Shown piece by piece: positions 44,547-52,606 of a DNA stretch of 64,000 nucleotides. The position numbers and the translations under genes are program-made. The notes below the pieces were generated by a model, which saw nothing but the letters and a program-made list of their open reading frames with translations, was not told where the DNA came from and ran no database searches. Source of the stretch: Anaerolineae bacterium (GTDB taxonomy: Bacteria; Chloroflexota; Anaerolineae; Aggregatilineales; Phototrophicaceae); the NCBI GenBank assembly GCA_022823165.1, contig JAJDXR010000058.1, forward strand, positions 38,936 to 102,935, written 5' to 3'. The first letter of the stretch is position 1; the number at the start of each line of letters is the position of its first letter.

Positions 44547-45401
44547 GTGACTGACGGGGTCTACATGTTTAGCGTTGGCGACTTCAAGTGCGTCTCCATC
44601 AGCGATGGCTCGCAGCTGATTGACGCGCAGATGCTGCCGACTTTTTTTGTCGGCTCGACAAACGACGAACTGGCGCGGACGCTGCGGTGGCACGGGCTTT
44701 CGCCGGATTACCTGGATTTGCAGAGCAATTGCTTGCTGATAGATACCGGCGACGAACGCATCCTCGTCGATAGCGGCGGCGGCTCGGTGTATCATGCGGT
44801 TTTGGGCAAGGTCGTCCCGGGTCTGGCCGCGGCGGGTTATCAGCCGGGCGACATCGATACCATCGTGCTGACGCACGGCCACTTGGACCATGTCTGCGGC
44901 GGGCTCGACAAAGACGGCGCCTTTGTCTTCCCCAATGCGCGGCAGATTATGGCGCGGGGCGAGTGGGAATACTGGACCGAAGAGACGGACGCGGCAGCCA
45001 TGGGCGCTGCGCTCGTCGCCGATGTCCAGTTCACGCAAGATTGCCTGCGCGCGCTGCGGTCGCAGATGACGCTGATTGAGCCCGGCGACGAAATCGCGCC
45101 CGGCATCCGCTCCATCGCCACGCCCGGCCATACGCGCGATCATATGTCGCTGGCCGTCACATCGGGCGCGGGCCGGCTGATTTGCGTCGCCGATACCATG
45201 GATCTGCCGATCCATATCGAGCGGACGACCTGGCATCCCGCCTGGGACCAAGCGCCGGAGCAAGCCATGACTTCGCGGCGGATGCTGCTGCGGCGCGCGG
45301 TCGAAGAAGATGCGCTGATCCACGCATTTCATTTTCCTTTTCCCGGCCTCGGCTACGTCCGCGAAGACGGTGACGGCTGGCGCTTTGAGCCGTATGAATA
45401 G
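44547..45401 (+). CDS. MBL-fold metallo-hydrolase
   Basis: A 284-residue metallo-beta-lactamase-fold enzyme with a GTG start after GAAGGAG. The metal motif THGHLDHVCGG (H110, H112, D114, H115) is intact, with TPGHTRDHMSL as the next His and ICVADTMDLP as the bridging Asp region. A final HFPFPGLG supplies the last His. This set resembles lactonases (AiiA/AttM group) and related esterases. In this context a sugar-lactone or similar ester is a guess. Its stop overlaps the start of the next SDR gene. Confidence 0.88.
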   Translation: MTDGVYMFSVGDFKCVSISDGSQLIDAQMLPTFFVGSTNDELARTLRWHGLSPDYLDLQSNCLLIDTGDERILVDSGGGSVYHAVLGKVVPGLAAAGYQPGDIDTIVLTHGHLDHVCGGLDKDGAFVFPNARQIMARGEWEYWTEETDAAAMGAALVADVQFTQDCLRALRSQMTLIEPGDEIAPGIRSIATPGHTRDHMSLAVTSGAGRLICVADTMDLPIHIERTTWHPAWDQAPEQAMTSRRMLLRRAVEEDALIHAFHFPFPGLGYVREDGDGWRFEPYE

Positions 45402-46173
45402 GCCGATGACTCAACGCGAAAGCGGGCAAGACATGCGCTTGGGTGGCAGGGTGGCGATTATCACCGGGGCGGCATCGGGCATTGGCCGAGCCACGGCGCA
45501 GCGCTTCGCCAGCGACGGCGCGGCGGTTGTCATTGCCGATATTAACCGGGCTGGCGGGCAGGCCTGCGCGCGGGAAATCACGGCTGCCGGTGGACGCGCG
45601 CTCTTCGTCGAAACAGACGTCAGCCGGGAAAGCGACTTGCAGGCTATGATCGACGCCGCCCTGCAGACCTATGGCCGCCTGGATATCTTGCATAACAACG
45701 CTTTCTGGAACGCGGCGGGCGCCGCCGCCGACATCACGGCGCAGGATTGGCAGGCGACGCTGGATGTAACCTTGACCGCCGTCTGGCAGGCATCAAAGCT
45801 GGCGATTCCGCATTTGTTGAAGAGCCCGGCCGGCGTCATCTTGAATACCGCCTCGGTGCATAGCATTGTCGGCTTGACCGGCAGCGCGGCCTATCAGGCG
45901 GCCAAGGGCGGCGTACTGTCCTTGACGCGCGCGCTGGCGCTGGAGCTGGCGCCGACCGTGCGCGTGGTCGCCATCTTGCCGGGCGCCATCGAGACGCCGG
46001 CCACGCTCTCCGTGCCTGCTGACGAGCATCAACATTTCGTCAGCCAGGTGCCGCTGGCGCGCATGGGTCAGCCGGATGAGATCGCTAATGTAGCGGCCTT
46101 TCTCGCGTCCGATGAGGCGAGCTACATTACCGGCGCGGGCATCGTCGTCGACGGCGGCTACACCACGCGCTAG
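45394..46173 (+). CDS. Short-chain dehydrogenase/reductase
   Basis: An SDR of about 259 residues with TGAASGIGRATAQRF, ADINRAG (NAD-type acidic residue), LHNNAFWNAAG, NTASVHS and YQAAKGG (Ser, Tyr-x-x-x-Lys), and YITGAGIVVDGG at the C-terminus. The start is uncertain: 45394 overlaps the MBL gene's stop by eight bases, 45406 and 45433 are alternatives. It is probably a sugar, polyol or cyclic-alcohol dehydrogenase, co-transcribed with the MBL-fold hydrolase. Confidence 0.87.
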   Translation: MNRPMTQRESGQDMRLGGRVAIITGAASGIGRATAQRFASDGAAVVIADINRAGGQACAREITAAGGRALFVETDVSRESDLQAMIDAALQTYGRLDILHNNAFWNAAGAAADITAQDWQATLDVTLTAVWQASKLAIPHLLKSPAGVILNTASVHSIVGLTGSAAYQAAKGGVLSLTRALALELAPTVRVVAILPGAIETPATLSVPADEHQHFVSQVPLARMGQPDEIANVAAFLASDEASYITGAGIVVDGGYTTR

Positions 46174-46234
46174 TCAAACGGCGCGTTAACTCAGGCTATA
46201 TTTTAGTGATTGCTAGACTAGAGAGTGTTGAACC

Positions 46235-47851
46235 ATGAGCGCAGAAAACAAGCCGGATTACCGTTCCAAGGCGCCGAAGTATAGCTTCGCCGATAACCTG
46301 GCCGAGCAGGAGACGCAGCTGGCGGCCAACCCCATGATGGCTCGCTTCGCCCAATCGCGGCGGGAGCTGGCCAGTGACCCGCATCGCCCGCTCTATCATT
46401 TTGTCAGCCCCGAAAGCACGCTGAACGACCCCAACGGTCTCAGCTATTGGCAGGGGCGCTGGCACCTCTTTTATCAGGGCTATCCGCCGGAAGACAACCG
46501 CCAGCACTGGGGCCACGCTGTCAGCGACGACCTGATTCACTGGCGCGATTTGCCCTACGCCATCTACCCTGATCCGGAGGATTGCTGTTATTCGGGCACG
46601 GCGCTGGTCGAGGACGACCGCGTCATCGCCATGTATCACGGCACCAAGCTGGGCAATATGGTCGCCACCTCGTCCGATCCGCTGCTGCTGAATTGGGAGA
46701 AGGTCGGCGACGGCGCGGTAATCCCCATCCCCGACCCCAGGGATCCGCCCGCGCCTTATAGTGTCTTCGACCCCTGCATCTGGAAAAAGGACGATCACTA
46801 TTTCGCGCTTTCCGGCGGCTGGCTGCCTCATGGACCGGACAATAAGCAGATTCGCGCCAATTTCCTCTTCCGGTCTAGCGATCTGGAAACTTGGGAATAC
46901 CTGCATCCCTTCATTGAAAATGATCACTATACCGTCGTTGGCGATGACGGCGCTTGCCCCTATTTTTGGCCCATCGGCGCCGACAAGCACATTTTTCTGA
47001 TGTACAGCCACATGACCGGCGGGCAATACCTGCTGGGCGAATACGATACCGCGCGCGACAAATTCGTCGTCACCGACGGCGGCTTGTTTAACTTTGGTCC
47101 CTCAACGCCCTCCGGCGTCCATGCGCCCTCGGCCGCGCCCGATGGCGAAGGCGGCGTCATCGTCATGTTTAACATGAATCAGGGCAAGCCGACTGAGGTC
47201 TGGAATCAGATTATGACCTTGCCGCGCCAGCTGACGCTGGACGCGGACGATCGCTTGCTGCAAGAACCGGCTGGCGCTATCGAGTCGCTGCGTTACGACC
47301 CCGTCAGCATCGGCGAAACGATCTTGCCAGCCAACCAGGAAATCGTGCTCGATTCGGTGCAGGGCAATGCCATGGAGTTGGCGCTGGAGCTGGATCCGGG
47401 CGCTGCGCCGCTGGTCGAACTGAATGTGCTGCGCTCGCCCAATCGTGAAGAATACACGCGCATCGCCTTCTTCAAACATCGCGGCAATCGCTTCAAGCTG
47501 CGTCTGTCCAAGACGCAAGCCATGAACGCCAGTTCGGTGGCGATGCAGCGCCTGCCGCAGCGCTACGACAGCTTGATCAGCATCGACACTTCGTACAGCT
47601 CGATACTGCCGGAAGCGCTTTCGCGCGCGCCGGAGACGGCGCCGGTTTACCTTGAAGATGATGAGCCGCTGCGTCTGCGCGTATTCATCGACCGCAGCGT
47701 GGTCGAGGTCTTCGTGAATGGCAAACAGTGTCTGGCGGTGCGGGTTTACCCGGGGCGGGGCGACAGCCTGGGTCTGTCCTTGCGCGCGCAAGGCAGCCCG
47801 GCGACGCTCAAGCGGCTGGATGCCTGGCGGATGCGCAGCGTCTGGGAGTAG
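46235..47851 (+). CDS. GH32-like fructosidase with an altered acid/base motif
   Basis: The 538-residue protein matches glycoside hydrolase family 32 (invertase, levanase, inulinase), with a five-bladed propeller followed by a C-terminal beta-sandwich. TLNDPNGLSYW holds the nucleophile (D65), WHLFYQGYP and HWGHAVSDDLIHW are typical, and the transition-state stabiliser is in SVFDPCIW (D179; usual RDP is FDP). The acid/base motif, normally Glu-Cys-Pro, reads A240-C-P here. The C-terminal RSVVEVFVNGKQ is the conserved GH32 sandwich motif. There is no signal peptide, so it would act inside the cell on imported sugars. Activity may be altered or moved to another acid, such as D237 or D238. Confidence 0.88.
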   Translation: MSAENKPDYRSKAPKYSFADNLAEQETQLAANPMMARFAQSRRELASDPHRPLYHFVSPESTLNDPNGLSYWQGRWHLFYQGYPPEDNRQHWGHAVSDDLIHWRDLPYAIYPDPEDCCYSGTALVEDDRVIAMYHGTKLGNMVATSSDPLLLNWEKVGDGAVIPIPDPRDPPAPYSVFDPCIWKKDDHYFALSGGWLPHGPDNKQIRANFLFRSSDLETWEYLHPFIENDHYTVVGDDGACPYFWPIGADKHIFLMYSHMTGGQYLLGEYDTARDKFVVTDGGLFNFGPSTPSGVHAPSAAPDGEGGVIVMFNMNQGKPTEVWNQIMTLPRQLTLDADDRLLQEPAGAIESLRYDPVSIGETILPANQEIVLDSVQGNAMELALELDPGAAPLVELNVLRSPNREEYTRIAFFKHRGNRFKLRLSKTQAMNASSVAMQRLPQRYDSLISIDTSYSSILPEALSRAPETAPVYLEDDEPLRLRVFIDRSVVEVFVNGKQCLAVRVYPGRGDSLGLSLRAQGSPATLKRLDAWRMRSVWE

Positions 47852-47929
47852 AGAGTGGTGAATATCGTGGATTTTAATTTCCTTTGCGAACACGATACAT
47901 TTTGGGGAATTATGTAGCAAAGTATCCAA

Positions 47930-48106
47930 TCAAAAGAGGGCTATTCTGCCCTCTTTTTTCCGCCAATCGCTTAGTTCTTTCGGCGTAGTATTGAGCAAGG
48001 CCTTAGCGATTTCCTTTGCAGTATATGGCTTGACGGTAGCTGGATTGTCTGGCAGAGGTACAGGCTCGGTGTTCTTTGACGGCGCCGGTTTAGGCTGCTG
48101 TTCCAT
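47930..48106 (-). CDS. Small hypothetical protein, Pro- and Lys-rich
   Basis: A 58-residue protein. The start at 48106 (MEQQPKPAPSKNTEPVPLPD) follows AAAGGAAATGCT. A disordered Pro-rich N-terminus leads to a helical segment (TAKEIAKALLNTTPKELSDW). Its upstream side abuts the left end of the IS1-like remnant (48139). No family recognised. Confidence 0.5.
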   Translation of the reverse strand: MEQQPKPAPSKNTEPVPLPDNPATVKPYTAKEIAKALLNTTPKELSDWRKKEGRIALF

Positions 48107-48138
48107 AGCATTTCCTTTGGTATTATTTAGCCAAATGC

Positions 48139-48805
48139 GGGAGTGTCTATTTCGGTGGATTTTCGGATATTGCTGTAAAGTACAGGGCTGAAAGAATGCC
48201 CCTACTGCCACAGTGTAGAAAATCAGATCAAAGCCGGTCGCACCAAACCGGGCAGTCAATGTTTCCGCTGCAAGCTCTGCGCTATACGTCTGAATCCAAA
48301 GATCGCGGCTATCCGGAAAGTATGCGACGACAGGCAGTCCGCTTATATGCCGATGGCGTGAATTTGCGGCGTATCGCCCGTCAGTTGGGAGTGAATCGTC
48401 AGTCGGTGGTCAACTGGATCAATGCCTACTCAGACCGTCTGCCTGGCGAGCCGCCTTTGCCTGAGCAAAGCGCCATCATTGAGTTGGACGAGTTGTACAG
48501 TTTTATTGAGGTCAAAAAAAGAGGTCTACATCATGACCATGGCGGCGCGGCAGAGCGCTTGCATAGTGGGTTATCGCGTTGGATTTCAGCGAACAGAAGC
48601 GATCATGCAGGCGATGTTGGACGAAGCGCCGCCAGCGGACGTATATTTTAGCGATGGCTTTGTGACTTATGGTGCCTTGTTTTACGCGCCGGGGGGCAAC
48701 ATCGGCGTGAGATATAAATGCCAGACGCATACAGTCGAGGGGGTGAATGCGGCCTTGCGACACTATTTGGCGCGACTATACAGTAGCCCTCTCCGCGGCG
48801 CATGA
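48139..48805 (+). mobile_element. Decayed IS1-family insertion sequence
   Basis: The left end GGGAGTGTCTATTTCGGTGG lies about 50 bp before a transposase in pieces. No right inverted repeat is found before the nitrilase gene (48807), so the element is truncated on the right. MITE-like elements at 28157 and 36863 share its terminal sequence. A further piece of a related transposase lies at 63715-63864. Confidence 0.75.
48188..48805 (+). pseudogene. IS1-family transposase, frameshifted and truncated
   Basis: Three parts in two frames rebuild an IS1-type transposase. A zinc ribbon (CPYCHS, CFRCKLC) is in frame from 48197 to about 48280. After a one-base shift, RYTSESKDRGYPES and the helix-turn-helix LRRIARQLGVNRQSVVNWINAY follow, then IELDELYSF with the first catalytic Asp. 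At the seven-A run 48514-48520 the frame changes again, and the rest continues with YFSDGF (second Asp) and THTVEGVNAALRHYLARL (catalytic Glu). The C-terminal end is missing. Joining at the A-run needs one A fewer, not the -1 slip used by classical IS1, so this looks like decay. Confidence 0.8.
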
Positions 48806-48806
48806 G

Positions 48807-49601
48807 TCAACTCACCAGGTAAGCATCTGGACGTCTGTCTTCAAAGACGGGAATCTGCCGCCGAACGCGATCCACTTCCGCGAGGTCGATGTCGGCGCTG
48901 AGCAGGCTCTCGTCTTCGTCCGCCTCGATAATCACCCGACCCCAGGGGTCGACAATCATGGAATGCCCGCCAAAGACCGTCCCGCCAGTCTCGCCGCAGG
49001 AATTGGTCGCCACGACGAAGCACTGATTCTCGATGGCGCGGGCGATTAGCAGGGTGCGCCAATGTTCAACGCGGATCAGCGGCCATTCGGCGCAGAGCAG
49101 CATCAGCTTGGCGCCTTGCGCCACGGCATAGCGGCGGAATAGCTCAGGGAAGCGCAAGTCATAGCAGATGCTCAAGCCGGCGGCGCCCCAAGGGAAAGCC
49201 AGGGTCGCCGGCGCCTCGCCCTCGCCCAGCCACTTATGTTCGTCGAACAGGCGGAAGAGATGGATTTTGCGGTAAACGGCGCCGAGGCTGCCGCTGGCAT
49301 CATAATAGGCGGCGCAGTTCATGATCTGGTCGCCGCGCCGCTCCAATAGGGAACCGAAAACAGCTATCGAGTGGCGCCGCGCGGCAGCGGCTATTTGGGC
49401 GAACATGCCCGCGCCCAGTTCATCGGCATAGTCGCCGGCCTTTTCCAGGTCGTAGCCGGTGGACCAGAGCTCCGGCAGCAGGACGATGTCGGCGTTCTGC
49501 GAAGCGGCCTCGGCAATCAAGCGCTGAGCTGTGGCGAGATTGTCTTGTACGCGCGCCAGCTTGATCTGCATCTGTCCCAGGCTGATGGATAGTTTTGACA
49601 T
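48807..49601 (-). CDS. Carbon-nitrogen hydrolase (nitrilase superfamily)
   Basis: A 264-residue amidase of the nitrilase superfamily, with the catalytic triad E44 (LLPELWSTGY), K112 (RKIHLF) and C146 (SICYDLRFPE). NSCGETGGTVFGGHSMIVDPWG is typical of omega-amidase/YafV-like enzymes. A ribosome site (CAGGAACG) precedes the ATG. A likely role is hydrolysis of alpha-keto-amides such as 2-oxoglutaramate. Its 3' end directly abuts the truncated insertion sequence. Confidence 0.9.
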   Translation of the reverse strand: MSKLSISLGQMQIKLARVQDNLATAQRLIAEAASQNADIVLLPELWSTGYDLEKAGDYADELGAGMFAQIAAAARRHSIAVFGSLLERRGDQIMNCAAYYDASGSLGAVYRKIHLFRLFDEHKWLGEGEAPATLAFPWGAAGLSICYDLRFPELFRRYAVAQGAKLMLLCAEWPLIRVEHWRTLLIARAIENQCFVVATNSCGETGGTVFGGHSMIVDPWGRVIIEADEDESLLSADIDLAEVDRVRRQIPVFEDRRPDAYLVS

Positions 49602-49636
49602 ACGGCGTTCCTGTCACCTATTGAGGCATGAGTTAG

Positions 49637-49748
49637 CGGGAGTCGTGAACAGCGCGGATATATCTCTCTAAGCGAAGACGTCACCGGTTTTTTCACCGCA
49701 GAGTTTTCTTGTATGCTCGGCGCAGTCTATCATAACCGCCTATTCACC
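49637..49748 (+). repeat. Dispersed intergenic repeat C, copy 2
   Basis: The 112-bp sequence aligns with 2852-2982: CGGGAGTCGTGAACAGCGCG, ACGTCACCGGTTTTTTCACC, GAGTTTTCTTGTATG, CTCGGCGCAGTCTATC and CGCCTATTCACC. Both copies have the same orientation relative to the + strand. It lies between the nitrilase and aldehyde dehydrogenase genes. Confidence 0.75.
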
Positions 49749-49791
49749 TCTCACAGTTTAGCAGCTAATTTGCGGACAGTTGCTGCCGGCG

Positions 49792-51222
49792 CTATGACAG
49801 CCCGATCGACACAAACTTCTGATCCGTGTATTCGTACAAACCTTCTTGTGAGCCTTCGCGGCCAAAGCCGCTGGTTTTACTACCGCCGAAGGGCGCTTCC
49901 GCGGTAGCGGGCGTCATGTCGTTGACGCCGACGATGCCGCATTCCAGGCCTTCGTAGACGCGGATCGCCGTGGACAGGTTATTGGTCATCACGTAGCCGG
50001 CCAGGCCGTAGGGTGTATCATTGGCCAGATGCAGGGCTTCGTCAACAGTTTCGAAGGTGCTGACGGCCATGACCGGGCCGAAGACTTCGTCGCAGCCGAT
50101 CTGCATATCGGCGCTGACATCGGTCAGGACAGTCGGCTGATAGAAGTAGCCCCTGGCGATATCGGGGCGCGCGCCGCCGGTGACCACAGACGCGCGCTTT
50201 GAGACGGCGTCGGCGACGAATTGCTCGACCTTGGCGCGCCCAGCCCGGCTGACCATGGGCCCGTTGGTAACCTGCTCCTGCATGCCATCGCCGACCACCA
50301 GTTTTTCCGTCTCAGTTTTGACGGCGTCGAGGAAGTCTTCCAGCGCCGGCTGCTCAATGTAGAAGCGGGTTGGCGAGATGCAGACCTGGCCGTTGTTGCG
50401 GAATTTCGCCATCACGCCTTGAGACGCGGCCCACTGCATATCGGCATCGGCGAAGACGAGAACGGGCGCGCTGCCGCCCAGCTCCAGGCCGAGCTTCTTG
50501 ATGCCGTCAGCGGCTTGACGCATCAGAATTTGGCCGACGCGCTGCGAGCCGGTGAAGCTGACTTTGCGTACGCGCGGATCGCGCATGATGGCCTCGCCCA
50601 TGGTCTGCGGGTCGCCGTTGATCAAATTGACCACGCCGGCCGGGATGCCCGCTTCCAGCATGACGTTTGCCAGCGCCATAGCGCTCATGGGCGTGAGTTC
50701 GCTGGGGCGGCCGACGATGGTGCAGCCGGCGGCCAATGCGCCCGCCCATTTTCGCGCCAGCAGATAGGCCGGGAAGTTCCAGGCGGTGATGGTGGCGACG
50801 ACTCCGAGCGGCTGCGGCAGGGAGAGCAGGCGCTTGCCGGCTTTGCGCGCTGGGATGGCGCGGCCATAAGCGCGTTTACCCTCTTCGGCGAACCAGTCGA
50901 AGAGATCGGCGCAGGCGCCCCATTCGCCGCGGGCCTCGCCGATGGGCTTGCCGCATTCGGCGGTCATGATCGGAGCCAGCTCAGCCGCATTGGCGCGCAA
51001 GGCATCGGCGATATCGCGCAATATGGCGCCGCGGTCGTAAGCCGTCAGCGCTTGCCAGCCCGGCAGTGCGGCCTGGGCCGCGTCAATCGCCTGGGTGGCA
51101 TCTTGGGCGCCGCCGTAGGGTACTACGGCGACCGGCGCTTCGCTGGCGGGGTTGACCACTTGCCACTCTCCGCCGTCGGCTGCGTCACGCCAATGACCGT
51201 CAATTAGCATTCTGTATTGCAT
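49792..51222 (-). CDS. NAD(P)-dependent aldehyde dehydrogenase, succinate-semialdehyde type
   Basis: A 476-residue aldehyde dehydrogenase that oxidises an aldehyde to an acid. Catalytic residues are N149 (TAWNFP), E247 (LELGGSAPVLVF) and C281 (NNGQVCISPTRF). The pattern ATIT-WNFPAYLLARKWAGALAAGC and PFGGSKTSGFGREGSQEGLYEYTD is closest to succinate-semialdehyde or glycolaldehyde dehydrogenases. The usual KPSELTP cofactor loop reads GRPSELTP, replacing a conserved Lys with Arg. GGAAAGCTT precedes the ATG. With the nitrilase and the IclR gene it forms a co-directional minus-strand group. Confidence 0.92.
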   Translation of the reverse strand: MQYRMLIDGHWRDAADGGEWQVVNPASEAPVAVVPYGGAQDATQAIDAAQAALPGWQALTAYDRGAILRDIADALRANAAELAPIMTAECGKPIGEARGEWGACADLFDWFAEEGKRAYGRAIPARKAGKRLLSLPQPLGVVATITAWNFPAYLLARKWAGALAAGCTIVGRPSELTPMSAMALANVMLEAGIPAGVVNLINGDPQTMGEAIMRDPRVRKVSFTGSQRVGQILMRQAADGIKKLGLELGGSAPVLVFADADMQWAASQGVMAKFRNNGQVCISPTRFYIEQPALEDFLDAVKTETEKLVVGDGMQEQVTNGPMVSRAGRAKVEQFVADAVSKRASVVTGGARPDIARGYFYQPTVLTDVSADMQIGCDEVFGPVMAVSTFETVDEALHLANDTPYGLAGYVMTNNLSTAIRVYEGLECGIVGVNDMTPATAEAPFGGSKTSGFGREGSQEGLYEYTDQKFVSIGLS

Positions 51223-51582
51223 AAGCTTTCCGCCGCCTTTCCGCTGTTTGGCAAATGCTTCGGTTTCCGCGGGCTGTGACCAGCGTGATCAGCGTGACCC
51301 CGCAACGGTTGCGGGCTGCGCAACTTTGTTGGATGAAACGAATATTCGCGGGCCGCTCTCGTTTAGTCATTTACGGTTTACTCAGCGCCTCGCCTCGTCC
51401 GCCAAGGAACAACCTCTCCCCAGCGCCTCCCCCAAGCATCAGTGAGGAGAGCAATCCACGCGGGAAATCGCAAGTCAAGGCGATGAAACGCTCCGCTAAA
51501 AGCATCTGTATGCGCCAATCCCAGCTTGGATCAAGCGCTAAATTACGAAGTCCTTTCCAAAGACTCAGCTCAAAACTCGCGG
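51223..51582. other. Intergenic region without a recognised gene
   Basis: About 360 bp lie between the aldehyde dehydrogenase start and the end of the IclR gene. The short open frames here resemble no protein I know, and no hairpin with a U tract is evident. Confidence 0.4.
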
Positions 51583-52353
51583 CTACTGACTCCGCTCAGC
51601 GCCGCGCTTGCGTCTCTCATCGTAGCCGAGCCGGGATGACAGGGCGTCGGCAGTATCTTTGACGACCGAGCCGAATTCGTCGATGCGCTCAAGCGTGACG
51701 CGCGCGGCGGGACCGCTGATGCCGATAGCGCCAACCAAAGCGCCGCGATGGTCGTATACGGGCGCCGCCACGCAGCGTACGCCATAGTTGTATTCTTCGT
51801 CATCAATGGCGTAGCCACGGCCGTCGGTTAGCGTCAGTTGCGCCTCCAGTGTGGAGCGGTCGGTGACGGTGCGATGAGTGAAGGGCCTCAGCTCATCGGG
51901 CAGGCAGCCATCGCCAAAAGCGAGCATCACCTTGCCCAGCGCGGTGCAATGCAGCGGCGAGAGCGTGCCGATTTCCGACTCGACGCGCAAGGCGGCGGTG
52001 GACTCGACTTGATCGATGTAGAGCGCTTGCCGCTGCGCCAGGATAGCCAGGTGAGCGCACTCGCCGGTCTTGTCCACCAATTCATGCAGGTAGGGTCGGG
52101 CGTGATCACGCAGGGTGATGCGATTCAGCAGGTGTTGGCCGAGCGTCAGCAGTTGCGGGCCCAGCCGATAACGCGAGCTGTGCTCGTCCTGCTCGACGAA
52201 GCCGTAATTGGCCAAGGTGCGCAAGAGACGTGAAGCGCTGCTCTTGTCGATCGACAATTGATTGGCCACTTCCGTGGTTCCCATACCGTTGCGCGAATGC
52301 TCCAGCAGATTCAGAATCTTCAAGCCTCTTGCCAGCGATTGTATCTCAGCCAT
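51583..52353 (-). CDS. IclR-family transcriptional regulator
   Basis: A 256-residue regulator. The start at 52353 (MAEIQSLARGLKILNLLEHS) matches the family N-terminus; the frame to 52449 has no support. The winged helix (MGTTEVANQLSIDKSSASRLLRTL) is followed by the IclR effector domain from about residue 80, with YRLGPQLLTLGQHLL, PLHCTALGKVMLAF and YGVRCVAAPVYDHRGALVGAIGISGPAARV. It is divergent from the fourth importer and probably controls it in response to a small molecule. Confidence 0.93.
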   Translation of the reverse strand: MAEIQSLARGLKILNLLEHSRNGMGTTEVANQLSIDKSSASRLLRTLANYGFVEQDEHSSRYRLGPQLLTLGQHLLNRITLRDHARPYLHELVDKTGECAHLAILAQRQALYIDQVESTAALRVESEIGTLSPLHCTALGKVMLAFGDGCLPDELRPFTHRTVTDRSTLEAQLTLTDGRGYAIDDEEYNYGVRCVAAPVYDHRGALVGAIGISGPAARVTLERIDEFGSVVKDTADALSSRLGYDERRKRGAERSQ

Positions 52354-52442
52354 GCCAGGTTTCTCTCGATGCGCGCCATACGCAACGGCAACCGCCTGAT
52401 AAGCAACAGTTGTCGCGGACATTAGGGACAATGGGTAATTGG

Positions 52443-52480
52443 TTGACAATTATAAAACAGTGTTGTATTTTTGGCAACAC
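52443..52480 (+). promoter_or_regulatory. Promoter and operator of the fourth ABC importer
   Basis: TTGACA (52443-52448) and TATTTT (52466-52471) are spaced by 17 bp. Over the -10 lies an inverted repeat, GTGTTG (52460-52465) and CAACAC (52475-52480), with a nine-base spacer. A repressor bound there would block RNA polymerase. The site sits between the IclR gene and the binding-protein gene, so IclR binding is the natural inference. Confidence 0.55.
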
Positions 52481-52606
52481 ACACCGAGTTTACCTTGTGC
52501 ATTTAGTAAAAATGCGTTAATTTGTAGATGTAGTCAGGAGGTGACTATGAGCAGATTTTTGGTAAATCGCCTCGCCAGCTTAGCCTCTCATAATGGAGAA
52601 TTGAAG

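Noticed and set aside
48514..48520. Programmed -1 frameshift site of IS1 type
   Set aside because: Restoring the frame needs +1 (one A fewer), not -1, and the gene is broken elsewhere too.
51223..51582. Short open frame (about 135 codons) between the aldehyde dehydrogenase and IclR genes
   Set aside because: No ribosome site, no domain, and it runs into the IclR gene; treated as non-coding.
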